From contig NZ_JAJNCX010000001.1 of the NCBI RefSeq assembly GCF_021026315.1, forward strand, positions 620,001-684,000: DNA of 64,000 nucleotides. The letters run 5' to 3'. The notes below the pieces were generated by a model that saw nothing but the letters and a program-made list of their open reading frames with translations, was not told the origin of the DNA and did no database searches. Source of the DNA: Rhizobium sp. C4. Lineage in GTDB: Bacteria; Pseudomonadota; Alphaproteobacteria; Rhizobiales; Rhizobiaceae. Below, piece after piece: positions 45,644 through 53,910 of the stretch. The number at the start of each line of letters is the position of its first letter. Position 1 is the first letter of the stretch. The translations under genes and the position numbers were made by a program.

Positions 45644-46168
45644 TCACGGGATCGGAGCGGCGACGCCCTCGTAGACGATCTTCATTTCCGTGCCCGCCTT
45701 CAGCATGGTCTCGGCGATCGGCAGACCGCTCTTGTCGTCGATGAAAACGGTCTTCTTCTCTCCGGGAACATTGCCGGACGCCGCGTTGGGCGAGATTTCG
45801 TAAGCCGTCACCGCGACGCCATCGAGCTGTTGAGCCCCGATCTTGCGGCAATCGGTGACCGTCTTGGGCGATGGCATCTTCTGTTTCATCAACGCGCGAA
45901 CCTGGGCACTCACGGGCATTTTGGACCATGGATCCGCTGCGCCGACGCGGCTATACATCGCGTCCTGGGTCAGGATGAACTCGACCAGATCCTTCATGCC
46001 CTGCGTCTTTATCGTCTTCTTCATGGCGGGCGCCTTAAACTGCGCTTCATAGGCATCGAAGACCGGCTGGCAGTCGGCGGCGGCTTGCGCGGTGGAATGG
46101 GCAGCCCAGAAGACGCCCAGGGCGAGGAGCATGGAAGAATATCTGCCTGTCACCATTGAGCGATACAT
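45644..46168 (-). CDS. Secreted protein, unknown function
   Basis: 174 residues from ATG 46168, with a signal sequence (MLLALGVFWAAHSTAQA) before a soluble domain with cysteines in ADCQPVF and TDCRKI. The domain ends DKSGLPIAETMLKAGTEMKIVYEGV, which suggests a beta-rich lipoprotein-like carrier, but I recognise no family. First gene of the three-gene unit. Confidence 0.7.
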   Translation of the reverse strand: MYRSMVTGRYSSMLLALGVFWAAHSTAQAAADCQPVFDAYEAQFKAPAMKKTIKTQGMKDLVEFILTQDAMYSRVGAADPWSKMPVSAQVRALMKQKMPSPKTVTDCRKIGAQQLDGVAVTAYEISPNAASGNVPGEKKTVFIDDKSGLPIAETMLKAGTEMKIVYEGVAAPIP

Positions 46169-46454
46169 GCCGGGGTTCCCATCTTTGTTCGCATGCAGGC
46201 GCCCTTCCCTGTCAGGCCAGGGCACGATGCGGGCATGCTGTTTCAAGAGCAGTGTCAGAATTGACCAACATCGGTTTCAGCACAAGCCGTAGAACAAGCG
46301 ACCGGCACTGCAACCTCTGGAGGCCGATGTCTTTGCTCCCGAAAGTAACCTCGCGAACGGGACATCTGCTATCAAGACGGACAGGCGGCCCGGGATATTC
46401 GGCTCAAATCGAAAATCATTGCAGGAAAAGGAGCGCCGGCTTTCTTGCTACCGC

Positions 46455-46982
46455 CTATCGCTCAAGGCCCCAGGCCTCATACGCCGCGTCGATTGCCGCG
46501 GCCGACTGCAGACAGATCTTCGGCAGGGCGATATCGGCGAAGGTCTTGTGGTTTCGCTCGCGATTCCTCGGCGTCACCACCGTGATGTGACGGATCATCA
46601 TCCATTTGATGCTGTCCTCCCCGCCGTGCAGGCTTCCGATGCGGTTCTTCTGGAAGAGCGTGCGGCGGACATAGCGAAACAGGCTGAGTGCGGTGGGGAT
46701 CTCGAGGAGGATGACGCCGGTGACCCGTGCGAAGCGCTGCGGCATGCAGACCGAATAATTGCCATCGATCACCCAACGCTCGCCGGTGAGCGCCTGATCG
46801 TGGAGCGCGACGAAGTCCTCGCGCGGGCGCGGCACCCAGTCGGTGCCGGGCAGATGATAGAGCTGATCGAGATGGATTGGCGTCAGGCCGCGTTTTCGGG
46901 CAATCGCATCGGCAAGCGTCGACTTGCCGCTGTTGGACGGACCGAGGATGCAGATGCGGTTGCCAAGGGCGGCAAGCTCCAT
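46455..46982 (-). CDS. P-loop kinase-like protein (FlaR/adenylate-kinase-like)
   Basis: 175 residues. Walker A CILGPSNSGKSTLADAIA at about 10-27, then THLDQLYHLPGTDWVPRPREDF-type sequence, WVIDGNYSVCMPQRFARV and VILLEIPTAL, the pattern of FlaR/topology-modulation kinase-like proteins related to adenylate kinases. Substrate unknown. It is downstream of amn with 27 bases between, so possibly cotranscribed. Confidence 0.82.
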   Translation of the reverse strand: MELAALGNRICILGPSNSGKSTLADAIARKRGLTPIHLDQLYHLPGTDWVPRPREDFVALHDQALTGERWVIDGNYSVCMPQRFARVTGVILLEIPTALSLFRYVRRTLFQKNRIGSLHGGEDSIKWMMIRHITVVTPRNRERNHKTFADIALPKICLQSAAAIDAAYEAWGLER

Positions 46983-47009
46983 CGTGACATCCCCTGCCCG
47001 TCGCTCAAC

Positions 47010-48509
47010 TCACTGGAACGCCGTTTCGAAGAAGCTTCTGAGCTTGCGCGAATGAAGCTTTTCCGATGGCATTTCGGCCATCTTCTGGACGGCGCGGATG
47101 CCGATCTGGAGATGCTGGTTGACCTGCGTGCGATAGAAGGCCGTCGCCATGCCGGGCAGTTTCAGCTCGCCATGCAGCGGCTTGTCGGAGATGCAGAGCA
47201 GCGTCCCATACGGTACGCGGAAGCGGAAGCCGTTGGCGGCGATGGTGGCCGATTCCATGTCGAGCGCGATGGCGCGCGCCTGGCTCAGCCGCTTCACCGG
47301 GCCGCGCTGGTCGCGCAGTTCCCAGTTGCGGTTGTCGATGGTGGCGACGGTGCCGGTGCGCATGATGCGCTTCAGCTCATAGCCATTGTAGCCGGTGACT
47401 TCCTCGACCGCCTCTTCGAGAGCAACCTGCACTTCGGAGAGCGCCGGGATCGGAACCCAGACCGGCAGGTCGTCGTCCAGCACATGGTCTTCGCGCATAT
47501 AGGCATGCGCCAGAACATAGTCGCCGAGGCGCTGCGAATTGCGCAGGCCGGCGCAGTGGCCCAGCATCAGCCAGGCATGCGGGCGCAGGACGGCGATATG
47601 GTCGGTGATCGTCTTGGCGTTGGACGGGCCGACGCCAATGTTCACCATGGTGATGCCGGCATGGCCCTTCTTCTTCAGGTGATAGGCCGGCATTTGCGGC
47701 AGACGCGGCGCGCCGCCTTCGCTGGGCTCGGTCTCGCCCGGATAGGTGATCATGTTGCCCGGTTCGACAAAAGCGCTGTAGCCATTGCCGCCGGCGGCCA
47801 TCTGCTCGCGCGCCCATTTGCAGAATTCGTCGATATAGAACTGGTAGTTCGTGAAGAGGACGAAGTTCTGAAAATGCGTCGCGCTGGTCGCGGTGTAGTG
47901 GCTCAGGCGGGCAAGCGAATAGTCGATGCGCTGGGCGGTAAAGGGTGCCAGCGGGCTCGGCTCGCCGGGCGCCGGCTCGTATTCGCCATTGGCGATCTCG
48001 TCGTCTGTCGTGTTGAGGTCCGGCGTGTCGAACAGGTCGCGCAGCTGCACTTCCGCGCCATCGACAAAATTCGCCTCGACATGCGCGCCCTCGCCGAAGG
48101 CAAAGTGCAGCGGGATGGGCGTCGCCGATTCCGACACAACGACGGGCACGCCGTGGTTCTTCATCAGAAGTTCGAGCTGTGTCTTCAGATAATGGCGGAA
48201 GAGTTCCGGGTGGGTGATGGTCGTCGTATAGACGCCGGGTGCCGTGACATGGCCATAGGAAAGGCGCGAGTCGACATGGCCGAAGCTGGAGGTCTCGATG
48301 GAGACCTGCGGATAGTAGGCCCGGAAGCGCGCCCCGGGCGTCACGCCGGTGGCGATCGCCTTGAAGGCGTCGCTGAGGAATGCCGTGTTGCGCTCGTAGA
48401 GCACTTTCAGGGCATCGACGGCTGCCGTGGCGTCATCGAAAACCTGCGGCTCGTACGGGTCTGGGGAAATGAACGGAAGGGGTCGGGTGGGGAAGATTCG
48501 CTTGTCCAT
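47010..48509 (-). CDS. amn: AMP nucleosidase
   Basis: 499 residues, the length of long bacterial AMP nucleosidases. The C-terminal phosphorylase-like domain shows VNIGVGPSNAKTITDHIAVLRPHAWLMLGHCAGLRNSQRLGDYVLA and ALDMESATIAANGFRFRVPYGTLLCISDKP (the catalytic acid region). It splits AMP into adenine and ribose 5-phosphate in the cytoplasm. Start MDKRIFPTRPLPFISP at 48509. Confidence 0.94.
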   Translation of the reverse strand: MDKRIFPTRPLPFISPDPYEPQVFDDATAAVDALKVLYERNTAFLSDAFKAIATGVTPGARFRAYYPQVSIETSSFGHVDSRLSYGHVTAPGVYTTTITHPELFRHYLKTQLELLMKNHGVPVVVSESATPIPLHFAFGEGAHVEANFVDGAEVQLRDLFDTPDLNTTDDEIANGEYEPAPGEPSPLAPFTAQRIDYSLARLSHYTATSATHFQNFVLFTNYQFYIDEFCKWAREQMAAGGNGYSAFVEPGNMITYPGETEPSEGGAPRLPQMPAYHLKKKGHAGITMVNIGVGPSNAKTITDHIAVLRPHAWLMLGHCAGLRNSQRLGDYVLAHAYMREDHVLDDDLPVWVPIPALSEVQVALEEAVEEVTGYNGYELKRIMRTGTVATIDNRNWELRDQRGPVKRLSQARAIALDMESATIAANGFRFRVPYGTLLCISDKPLHGELKLPGMATAFYRTQVNQHLQIGIRAVQKMAEMPSEKLHSRKLRSFFETAFQ

Positions 48510-48571
48510 GTCCCATTATAGACTGAACAGTGTAACAAGCAATCGACAGAGATTGCGGCTCGCATCGACGT

Positions 48572-48742
48572 TTACCGCGGCGACCCGCAGATCGGATCGT
48601 TTGTCAGGACGCAGGCGACTTCCGGGCCATGATAGAAGCGAAGGTTGGAGCCGGACGTCGAGGTGACGACCGCCGAGGTCGACAGGCCAAAGACCACTCC
48701 GACCAATGCTATGATCATCATCCGCCGAACCTGCTTGTCCAT
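48572..48742 (-). CDS. Secreted micro-protein
   Basis: 56 residues read from the minus strand: MDKQVRRMMIIALVGVVFGL forms a membrane or signal helix, followed by a short mature part containing two cysteines (EVACVLTNDPICGSPR). GGGGAG lies nine bases before the ATG. Too short for family assignment; composition and site suggest a real gene. Confidence 0.5.
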   Translation of the reverse strand: MDKQVRRMMIIALVGVVFGLSTSAVVTSTSGSNLRFYHGPEVACVLTNDPICGSPR

Positions 48743-48859
48743 GTTACGCAACTCCCCGATCCACTCTCATCGTGTGAAACGGTTCTAGCGCATCGGGACT
48801 GAACGGGTCCTGAGGCCCGCATTCAGCCGGCATTCAGAATGATGAACGGGTCCTCGAGG

Positions 48860-48890
48860 ACAAAGGAAAGGCCCGGCATTGCTGCCGGGC
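48860..48890 (-). terminator. Terminator of the DUF2147 gene
   Basis: Minus strand: GGCCCGGCA-GCAA-TGCCGGGCC, 9 perfect pairs, then TTTCCTTTG. Confidence 0.8.
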
Positions 48891-48918
48891 CCGGTCATGA
48901 CCACCAAGGGAGGGATGC

Positions 48919-49260
48919 TTACTGCTTGGTGAGCTTCTCGCTCTTGCAGATCAGTCCGCCGAGCGCGCAGCCGGAAAGCGTCAGCGTGCCGCCCTCGACA
49001 TGGGCCTTGCCCGAATAGGTCTTGCCTTCGTCCAGCTTGTTGACGGTGCCCTTGTAGTCGCCGCCCTTGCCGGACATGCAGCCGATGGACTTGCCCTTGT
49101 ATTCGTTGTTCAGCACGGTGCCGCAATATTTGTCGCCGGTACCGGAATACTGGATCAGCGTGCCGTTCGGACGCTTCCAGGTGCCTTCGATCGCCTCGGC
49201 CGCAAAGACCGGCGCGGCAAAAGCCGAAATTACAATCGCTGCAGAAACCAACTTCATCAT
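48919..49260 (-). CDS. Secreted DUF2147 protein
   Basis: 113 residues. Signal peptide MMKLVSAAIVISAFAAPVFA, then AIEGTWKRPNGTLIQYSGTGDKYCGTV and CMSGKGGDYKGTV; the E-G-x-W-x-R-x-x-G opening and closing SGCALGGLICKSEKL match DUF2147, a periplasmic lipocalin-like family. Several cysteines probably form disulfides. It has its own terminator. Confidence 0.88.
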   Translation of the reverse strand: MMKLVSAAIVISAFAAPVFAAEAIEGTWKRPNGTLIQYSGTGDKYCGTVLNNEYKGKSIGCMSGKGGDYKGTVNKLDEGKTYSGKAHVEGGTLTLSGCALGGLICKSEKLTKQ

Positions 49261-49795
49261 TCAGAGACCTCCTCCAGGGCGCCATCGCCATGCCTGCATC
49301 CTCTGACAGGCTGGCATCCGCCATGCTCCTATGAAAACCACTGCCTGCCAAGCCCCTCAGGCCGTGGCGACAGACGAACAATATCTTCCGCGCACGTAAA
49401 GGTAAATGGGATTTTTGCGGCGTTTTCGCGGTCCTTGCCGGGAACTCTGAAAAGGCCTTCGTTTCGCTTGGTTAGCGTTTCGTTGAAATCGCCGATTGAA
49501 TAATTCGTAAAATTTGCGCCAAAAGCCCGGCATCGCAAGGCTTCTGATGTTTAACAAAAAGCCAAGTTTACCAATCATTTGAACTTTGTTTTCGTCCAAT
49601 TAAGGATGCCTTTTAAGCGCCTGTTGAAGGGCTCGTGGGATAGTGAAGCCACAAGACGAGCACGGGAAACAACCCGGCCAGATGCACCAGGCAGGCCCCA
49701 GTCCGCAACAAGATGGGCGGGGCCAGCAAGGTGGCCCGAAAGGGAAAACAGGGATCGCATAAAACAAAAAGAAACCAGGCACAGGGATTAAGACA
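49261..49795. other. Gap between DUF2147 and Sel1 genes
   Basis: 535 bases with only weak overlapping frames on both strands (for example 49357-49599 and 49579-49791), none with family features. Promoters of both flanking genes must lie here. No repeats noted. Confidence 0.35.
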
Positions 49796-50056
49796 ATGGC
49801 ACGATTTGAAATGAACGAGACTTCCTCAATGGGTGGCGAAACCCGCGCGGACGTCTTCTGCGAAATGGGTCTGATGTATGCGGCCGGCCGCGGTTGCGCC
49901 GTCGACCTCGTCGCCGCCCACAAGTGGCTGAACATTGCCGCCATCAAGGGCTCCGACCGCGCCGCTTCGCTGCGCGCCGATCTGTCGAACGCCATGACGA
50001 AGATGCAGCTCGCCCAGGCGCTCCGCGAAGCCCGCGAATGGATGACCATGCATTAA
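49796..50056 (+). CDS. Small Sel1-repeat protein
   Basis: 86 residues. GLMYAAGRGCAVDLVAAHKWLNIAAIKGSDRAA is one Sel1-type helical repeat (L-x-Y-x-x-G-x-G-x-x-x-D-x-x-x-A-x-x-W-x-x-x-A-A), followed by a closing helix. Such single-repeat proteins are common in rhizobia; function unknown. Start AAGACAATGG. Confidence 0.85.
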   Translation: MARFEMNETSSMGGETRADVFCEMGLMYAAGRGCAVDLVAAHKWLNIAAIKGSDRAASLRADLSNAMTKMQLAQALREAREWMTMH

Positions 50057-50166
50057 TCCGAAGTAGATCGGATCGCGGCGTGATCGCCTCTGCAGTTTAT
50101 GACAAGAAGAAGAAGCCCGAAAAGGGACAGAATGCTTCGCGCAAGCAAGCTCTCGCATATTCCTGA

Positions 50167-50195
50167 CCGCGTCGGACACCCCGGCGCGGTTTTTG
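50167..50195 (+). terminator. Terminator after the Sel1 gene
   Basis: CCGCGTCGG-ACACC-CCGGCGCGG (9 pairs, one G-U) then TTTTT. Confidence 0.85.
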
Positions 50196-50438
50196 CATTT
50201 TGGTAATTCGACCCGGAGCAGGTAACCACACAGGATCCCGAACGGCCACTTCTGTTGACTCATGCCGTAAAAAGGCCAATAACGTCCTATCTTTAGGCGT
50301 TGCTTTAAGGCGTAGTTACAATTCAGAAGGCCTCGTAAACCATTTGGTTACCATAGTTTGTCACACTGGGCTCATCAGTTCCCCGCGAGGCTTTTTGCGC
50401 CTCAATGCGGGTCTGCGTAACGAGTGGAGCCGAGTTTA

Positions 50439-51626
50439 ATGGCAAATGTGGCAGATATCGCCGGCAGGTTCGGGGCGCAAGCCCGTCCGCACAAGGCGAA
50501 AGCGACGAAGGCTACCGGATTGAGCATGTCCCAGGGAGCGGCTATTGCAGCAACGGGCGCGACAGCGCTGTTGATCGCACTCGCCACCGTTACATCTACG
50601 CACCATGCGCCTGCTGAAACGAGCAAGATCAGGCTCACGCTGACCGATCCGCTGCCTCCGACCAAGGAGCAGTACGAAGCGCGCAATATCCGTGCCGAGA
50701 AGTCTTCGCGACTCTATCCGTTTGTTGCCGATGCGGTCGTGACCCACGCTGCCAAGTCCTTTACCGTTCCGCCGCGCGAAGCCGTGGCCTCGGTCGATGT
50801 GCCGGTTCTGCCGAAGAAGGCGGAAGTCTTTGCACAGGCCGACATGCAGAACATGCTGCGTCTTGCCAGCGTTCCGACGCCAACAGCCGCACCGCAGATC
50901 GAGGCCGAGCCGGCCGTCGCCACCGCTTCCATTCCGCAGAAGCCGCAAGCCGACCAGCAGGTGGCAAGCCTGGTTACGCCCGACAGCGCCGAAAGCCGCT
51001 TCAAGGTGGTGATGCAGGAACCCGACTTCGACGCGCCGCTGCCGATGGCCCGCCCCGAAGGCTGGCCGAAGCCGCCGGCGCCGCCGGTTGCTGCCAAGAA
51101 CGAAGCGCCCAAGCAGGTTCTCGCCTACGCCAACACGAAGACCGACAACGAAGACATCGGCCTGCCGCGCAAGGCGGTTGCGCCGAAGATGCAGGCTGGC
51201 GTTGCCATCTACGATATCACGGCCAAGACGGTCTACATGCCGGACGGCACGAAGTTCGAAGCGCATTCCGGTCTCGGCCAGTTCCGCGACAATCCGAAAT
51301 ACAAGACGATGAGGGGCAAGGGTCCGACCCCGCCCAATACGTACAAGCTCTCGATGCGCGAAACGCCGTTCCATGGCGTTCCGGCACTGCGCATGACGCC
51401 GCAGGACCGTACGCGCATGTATGGCCGCGACGGCATCCTGACACACTCTTATCTGCGCCGCCGCCCGGGCGACTCCGCCGGCTGCATCGCCTTCAAGGAC
51501 TATTACAGCTTCCTGAAGTACTACAAGCGCGGCGACCTCCACACGATCGTGGTCGTCGAAAGCCTCGGCAACGACGCCCCGACCGGCGGCAAGAAGAACT
51601 TCCTCGCCTCCCTCTTCGGCGGCTGA
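50439..51626 (+). CDS. DUF2778 (L,D-transpeptidase-like) protein
   Basis: 395 residues. An N-terminal membrane helix (GAAIAATGATALLIALATVTS) precedes a Pro/Ala-rich periplasmic linker (about 90-250). The C-terminal domain GVAIYDITAKTVYMPDGTKFEAHSGLG, THSYLRRRPGDSAGCIAF contains the catalytic-type Cys of DUF2778, related to L,D-transpeptidases. It probably works on peptidoglycan. ATG 50439 with GTGGAG upstream; an extra ATG at 50424 is less likely. Confidence 0.87.
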   Translation: MANVADIAGRFGAQARPHKAKATKATGLSMSQGAAIAATGATALLIALATVTSTHHAPAETSKIRLTLTDPLPPTKEQYEARNIRAEKSSRLYPFVADAVVTHAAKSFTVPPREAVASVDVPVLPKKAEVFAQADMQNMLRLASVPTPTAAPQIEAEPAVATASIPQKPQADQQVASLVTPDSAESRFKVVMQEPDFDAPLPMARPEGWPKPPAPPVAAKNEAPKQVLAYANTKTDNEDIGLPRKAVAPKMQAGVAIYDITAKTVYMPDGTKFEAHSGLGQFRDNPKYKTMRGKGPTPPNTYKLSMRETPFHGVPALRMTPQDRTRMYGRDGILTHSYLRRRPGDSAGCIAFKDYYSFLKYYKRGDLHTIVVVESLGNDAPTGGKKNFLASLFGG

Positions 51627-51650
51627 GGCAAACCAAAACTCGGTACTCCA

Positions 51651-51681
51651 AAACCGGCTTCCGCAAGGGGGCCGGTTTTTT
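51651..51681 (+). terminator. Rho-independent terminator after the DUF2778 gene
   Basis: AAACCGGC, a 12-base loop, GCCGGTTTTTT: stem of 8 with a six-T tail. Confidence 0.9.
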
Positions 51682-51761
51682 AACGTCCGAACGCCGCAAA
51701 GGTTCCCAAGTCAGCGCGCGACCACTATAGATTTGGGAGACTTTTAAGCAGGAGTGGAACG

Positions 51762-52466
51762 ATGACCGATCTGAAAGTGGCGCTGATTACGGCAGGCGGA
51801 AGCGGCATGGGTGCTGCGGCAGCCCGCAAGCTGGCGGCCGACGGCTACAAGGTCGCGATCCTCTCCTCCTCCGGCAAGGGCGAGGCGCTGGCCGCCGAAC
51901 TGGGCGGGCTCGGCGTCACCGGCTCCAACCTGTCCACCGATGACATCAAGCGTTTCGTCGATCTGTCGCTCGAGCGCTTCGGGCGCGTCGATGTGCTCGT
52001 CAACAGCGCCGGCCACGGGCCGAAGGGGCCGGTTCTCGATATTTCGGACGAGGACTGGCATCTCGGCATGGACTACTACCTGCTGAACGTGATCCGTCCG
52101 ACGCGGCTCGTCACGCCGCATATGCAGAAGCAGGGTCGCGGCGCGATCATCAACATTTCCACCGCCTGGGCCTTCGAACCAGATGCACAATTCCCGACCT
52201 CCGGCGTCTTCCGCGCAGGGCTCGCCGCCTTCACCAAGCTCTTTGCCGACAAATACGCGGGCGACAATATCCGCATGAACAATATCCTGCCCGGCTATAT
52301 CGACAGCCTGCCGGAGAAGGACGAACGGCGCGAGAAGATCCCCATGGGCCGCTACGGCTCGATGGAGGAAATTGCCGCGACCGTCGCCTTCCTCGCCTCG
52401 TCCGGCGGCGGCTATATCACCGGGCAGAATCTCCGCGTCGATGGCGGGATCATGCGCTCGATCTGA
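51762..52466 (+). CDS. SDR oxidoreductase with atypical active site
   Basis: 234 residues. The Rossmann opening ALITAGGSGMGAAAARKLA, VDVLVNSAGHG and the PG motif NILPGYIDSLPEKD are those of classical short-chain dehydrogenases. The expected Tyr-x-x-x-Lys is absent: the position 13 residues after the conserved Ser/Thr (ISTAWAF) holds Ser, and four further on Arg (TSGVFRAGLAAF). The protein may be an unusual reductase or a non-catalytic binding protein. Start after AGGAGTGG. Confidence 0.82.
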   Translation: MTDLKVALITAGGSGMGAAAARKLAADGYKVAILSSSGKGEALAAELGGLGVTGSNLSTDDIKRFVDLSLERFGRVDVLVNSAGHGPKGPVLDISDEDWHLGMDYYLLNVIRPTRLVTPHMQKQGRGAIINISTAWAFEPDAQFPTSGVFRAGLAAFTKLFADKYAGDNIRMNNILPGYIDSLPEKDERREKIPMGRYGSMEEIAATVAFLASSGGGYITGQNLRVDGGIMRSI

Positions 52467-52627
52467 GCGCCCCGGGAATTTGTTGCGACGCAATAATTGC
52501 TTTACCGGCTAGCGGGCATCTGTTACCCATAAGGCAATCGAACCAATTTGTCCGATTGCCGACACCTCACATCCCCCGTGTTTGACGCCGCGCTGCTGCG
52601 TGCCGCGTCCCTGTTGTTCCGAGAGTT

Positions 52628-53872
52628 TTGAACTTGAGCGATTCCGTCTGCAACGATTGCATGCCTGTGACCGAAGAGGCCGCACCCCGCGTCTATACCC
52701 CGTTTGAAGTGGCCCTCGTCATTTTAGCACTCGCCGTCGGCGGGTTCGGTATCGGGACGGGCGAGTTTGCCGTCATGGGCGTGCTTCCGGATATCGCCAC
52801 GACCTTCAACGTGACCGCGCCGCAGGCCGGCTATGTGATCAGCGCCTATGCGCTCGGCGTTGTCGTCGGCGCCCCGATCATTGCCATGCTGGCGGCGAAG
52901 GTTTCGCGGCGGAACCTGCTTCTCGGGCTGATGGGCGTCTTTGCACTCGGCAATATCCTGAGCGCCCTTGCCCCGACCTTCGGCAGCTTTGCCGTTCTGC
53001 GCTTTCTCACCGGCCTTCCGCATGGCGCCTATTTCGGCGTTGCGGCACTCGTCTCCGCCTCGCTCGTGCCCGTCAACATGCGGGCGCGCGCCGTCGGCTG
53101 GATGATGCTCGGTCTGACGGTTGCGACACTGGCCGGAACGCCGATCATGTCCTTCTTCGGCCAGCTGCTCAACTGGCGCGTCGTCTTCGGTGGCGTCGGC
53201 GTGATCGGGCTGGTGACCGTTGTGCTCTGCGCCATCTATCTGCCACGCGACACCGTGGCGGAAGGCGCCAGCATGAAGCGCGAACTCGTCGCCTTCACGC
53301 GCCCGCAGGTGTGGCTGACGCTGCTGATCGCCTCGACCGGCTTTGGCGGCATGTTTGCCGTGTTCAGCTATGTCGCGCCGACCGCGCTGGAAGTCGCGAT
53401 GATGTCGCCGGCCTGGATTCCCGTCATCATGGGCATCTTCGGCGTGGGGATGAATGTCGGAAACATCGTCGGCTCGCGGCTCGCCGACATCTCGATCATG
53501 GGCACGATCGGCGGCATGCTGATCTTCAACATGGCGATCATGCTGCTGTTCAGCCTGACAGCGGCCAACCCGTACATGCTCTGCCTCTGCGTCTTCCTCA
53601 CCGGCTGCACGTTCGCGCCCGGCCCGGCCGTGCAGACGCGCCTGATGGACGTCGCAGCCGAAGGCCAGGCGCTCGCCGCCGCCTCCATGCATTCCGCCTT
53701 CAACGTCGCCAATGCGCTCGGCGCCTGGCTCGGCGGCCTCGTCGTCACGCTCGGCTTCGGTTATCCCGCAACCGGCTATGTCGGCATGTTCCTGGGGCTG
53801 ATTGGTCTGGGGATCTTTGCGGTGTCGTGGCGGATGGAAAAGACCGCGCGGATGATGACCACGCGTAGATAA
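52628..53872 (+). CDS. MFS transporter (AraJ/NepI-like)
   Basis: 414 residues with twelve membrane helices; GTGEFAVMGVLPDI is the opening of the Bcr/AraJ drug or purine exporter branch, and SAYALGVVVGAPIIAMLAAKVSRRNLL has the cytoplasmic loop. The substrate is unknown. The start may be TTG 52628/52634 (GAGAG upstream) or ATG 52661; I keep the longest. Confidence 0.9.
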   Translation: MNLSDSVCNDCMPVTEEAAPRVYTPFEVALVILALAVGGFGIGTGEFAVMGVLPDIATTFNVTAPQAGYVISAYALGVVVGAPIIAMLAAKVSRRNLLLGLMGVFALGNILSALAPTFGSFAVLRFLTGLPHGAYFGVAALVSASLVPVNMRARAVGWMMLGLTVATLAGTPIMSFFGQLLNWRVVFGGVGVIGLVTVVLCAIYLPRDTVAEGASMKRELVAFTRPQVWLTLLIASTGFGGMFAVFSYVAPTALEVAMMSPAWIPVIMGIFGVGMNVGNIVGSRLADISIMGTIGGMLIFNMAIMLLFSLTAANPYMLCLCVFLTGCTFAPGPAVQTRLMDVAAEGQALAAASMHSAFNVANALGAWLGGLVVTLGFGYPATGYVGMFLGLIGLGIFAVSWRMEKTARMMTTRR

Positions 53873-53880
53873 CGCACCCT

Positions 53881-53901
53881 CCTCTCCCACAAGGGGAGAG
53901 G
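53881..53901. repeat. Short palindrome between convergent genes
   Basis: CCTCTCCC-ACAAG-GGGAGAGG, with the same core as the repeat around 4992-5010. It may end transcription of both the MFS gene and the ETF-ubiquinone reductase gene. Confidence 0.7.
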
Positions 53902-53910
53902 AGAGCCTCA

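Noticed and set aside
46419-48521. 700-residue plus-strand frame opposite amn and the P-loop protein
   Set aside because: It crosses two well-supported genes on the minus strand and shows no family features.
49357-49599. 80-residue minus-strand frame in the gap before the Sel1 gene
   Set aside because: Basic low-quality sequence without a ribosome site or family; probably promoter DNA.
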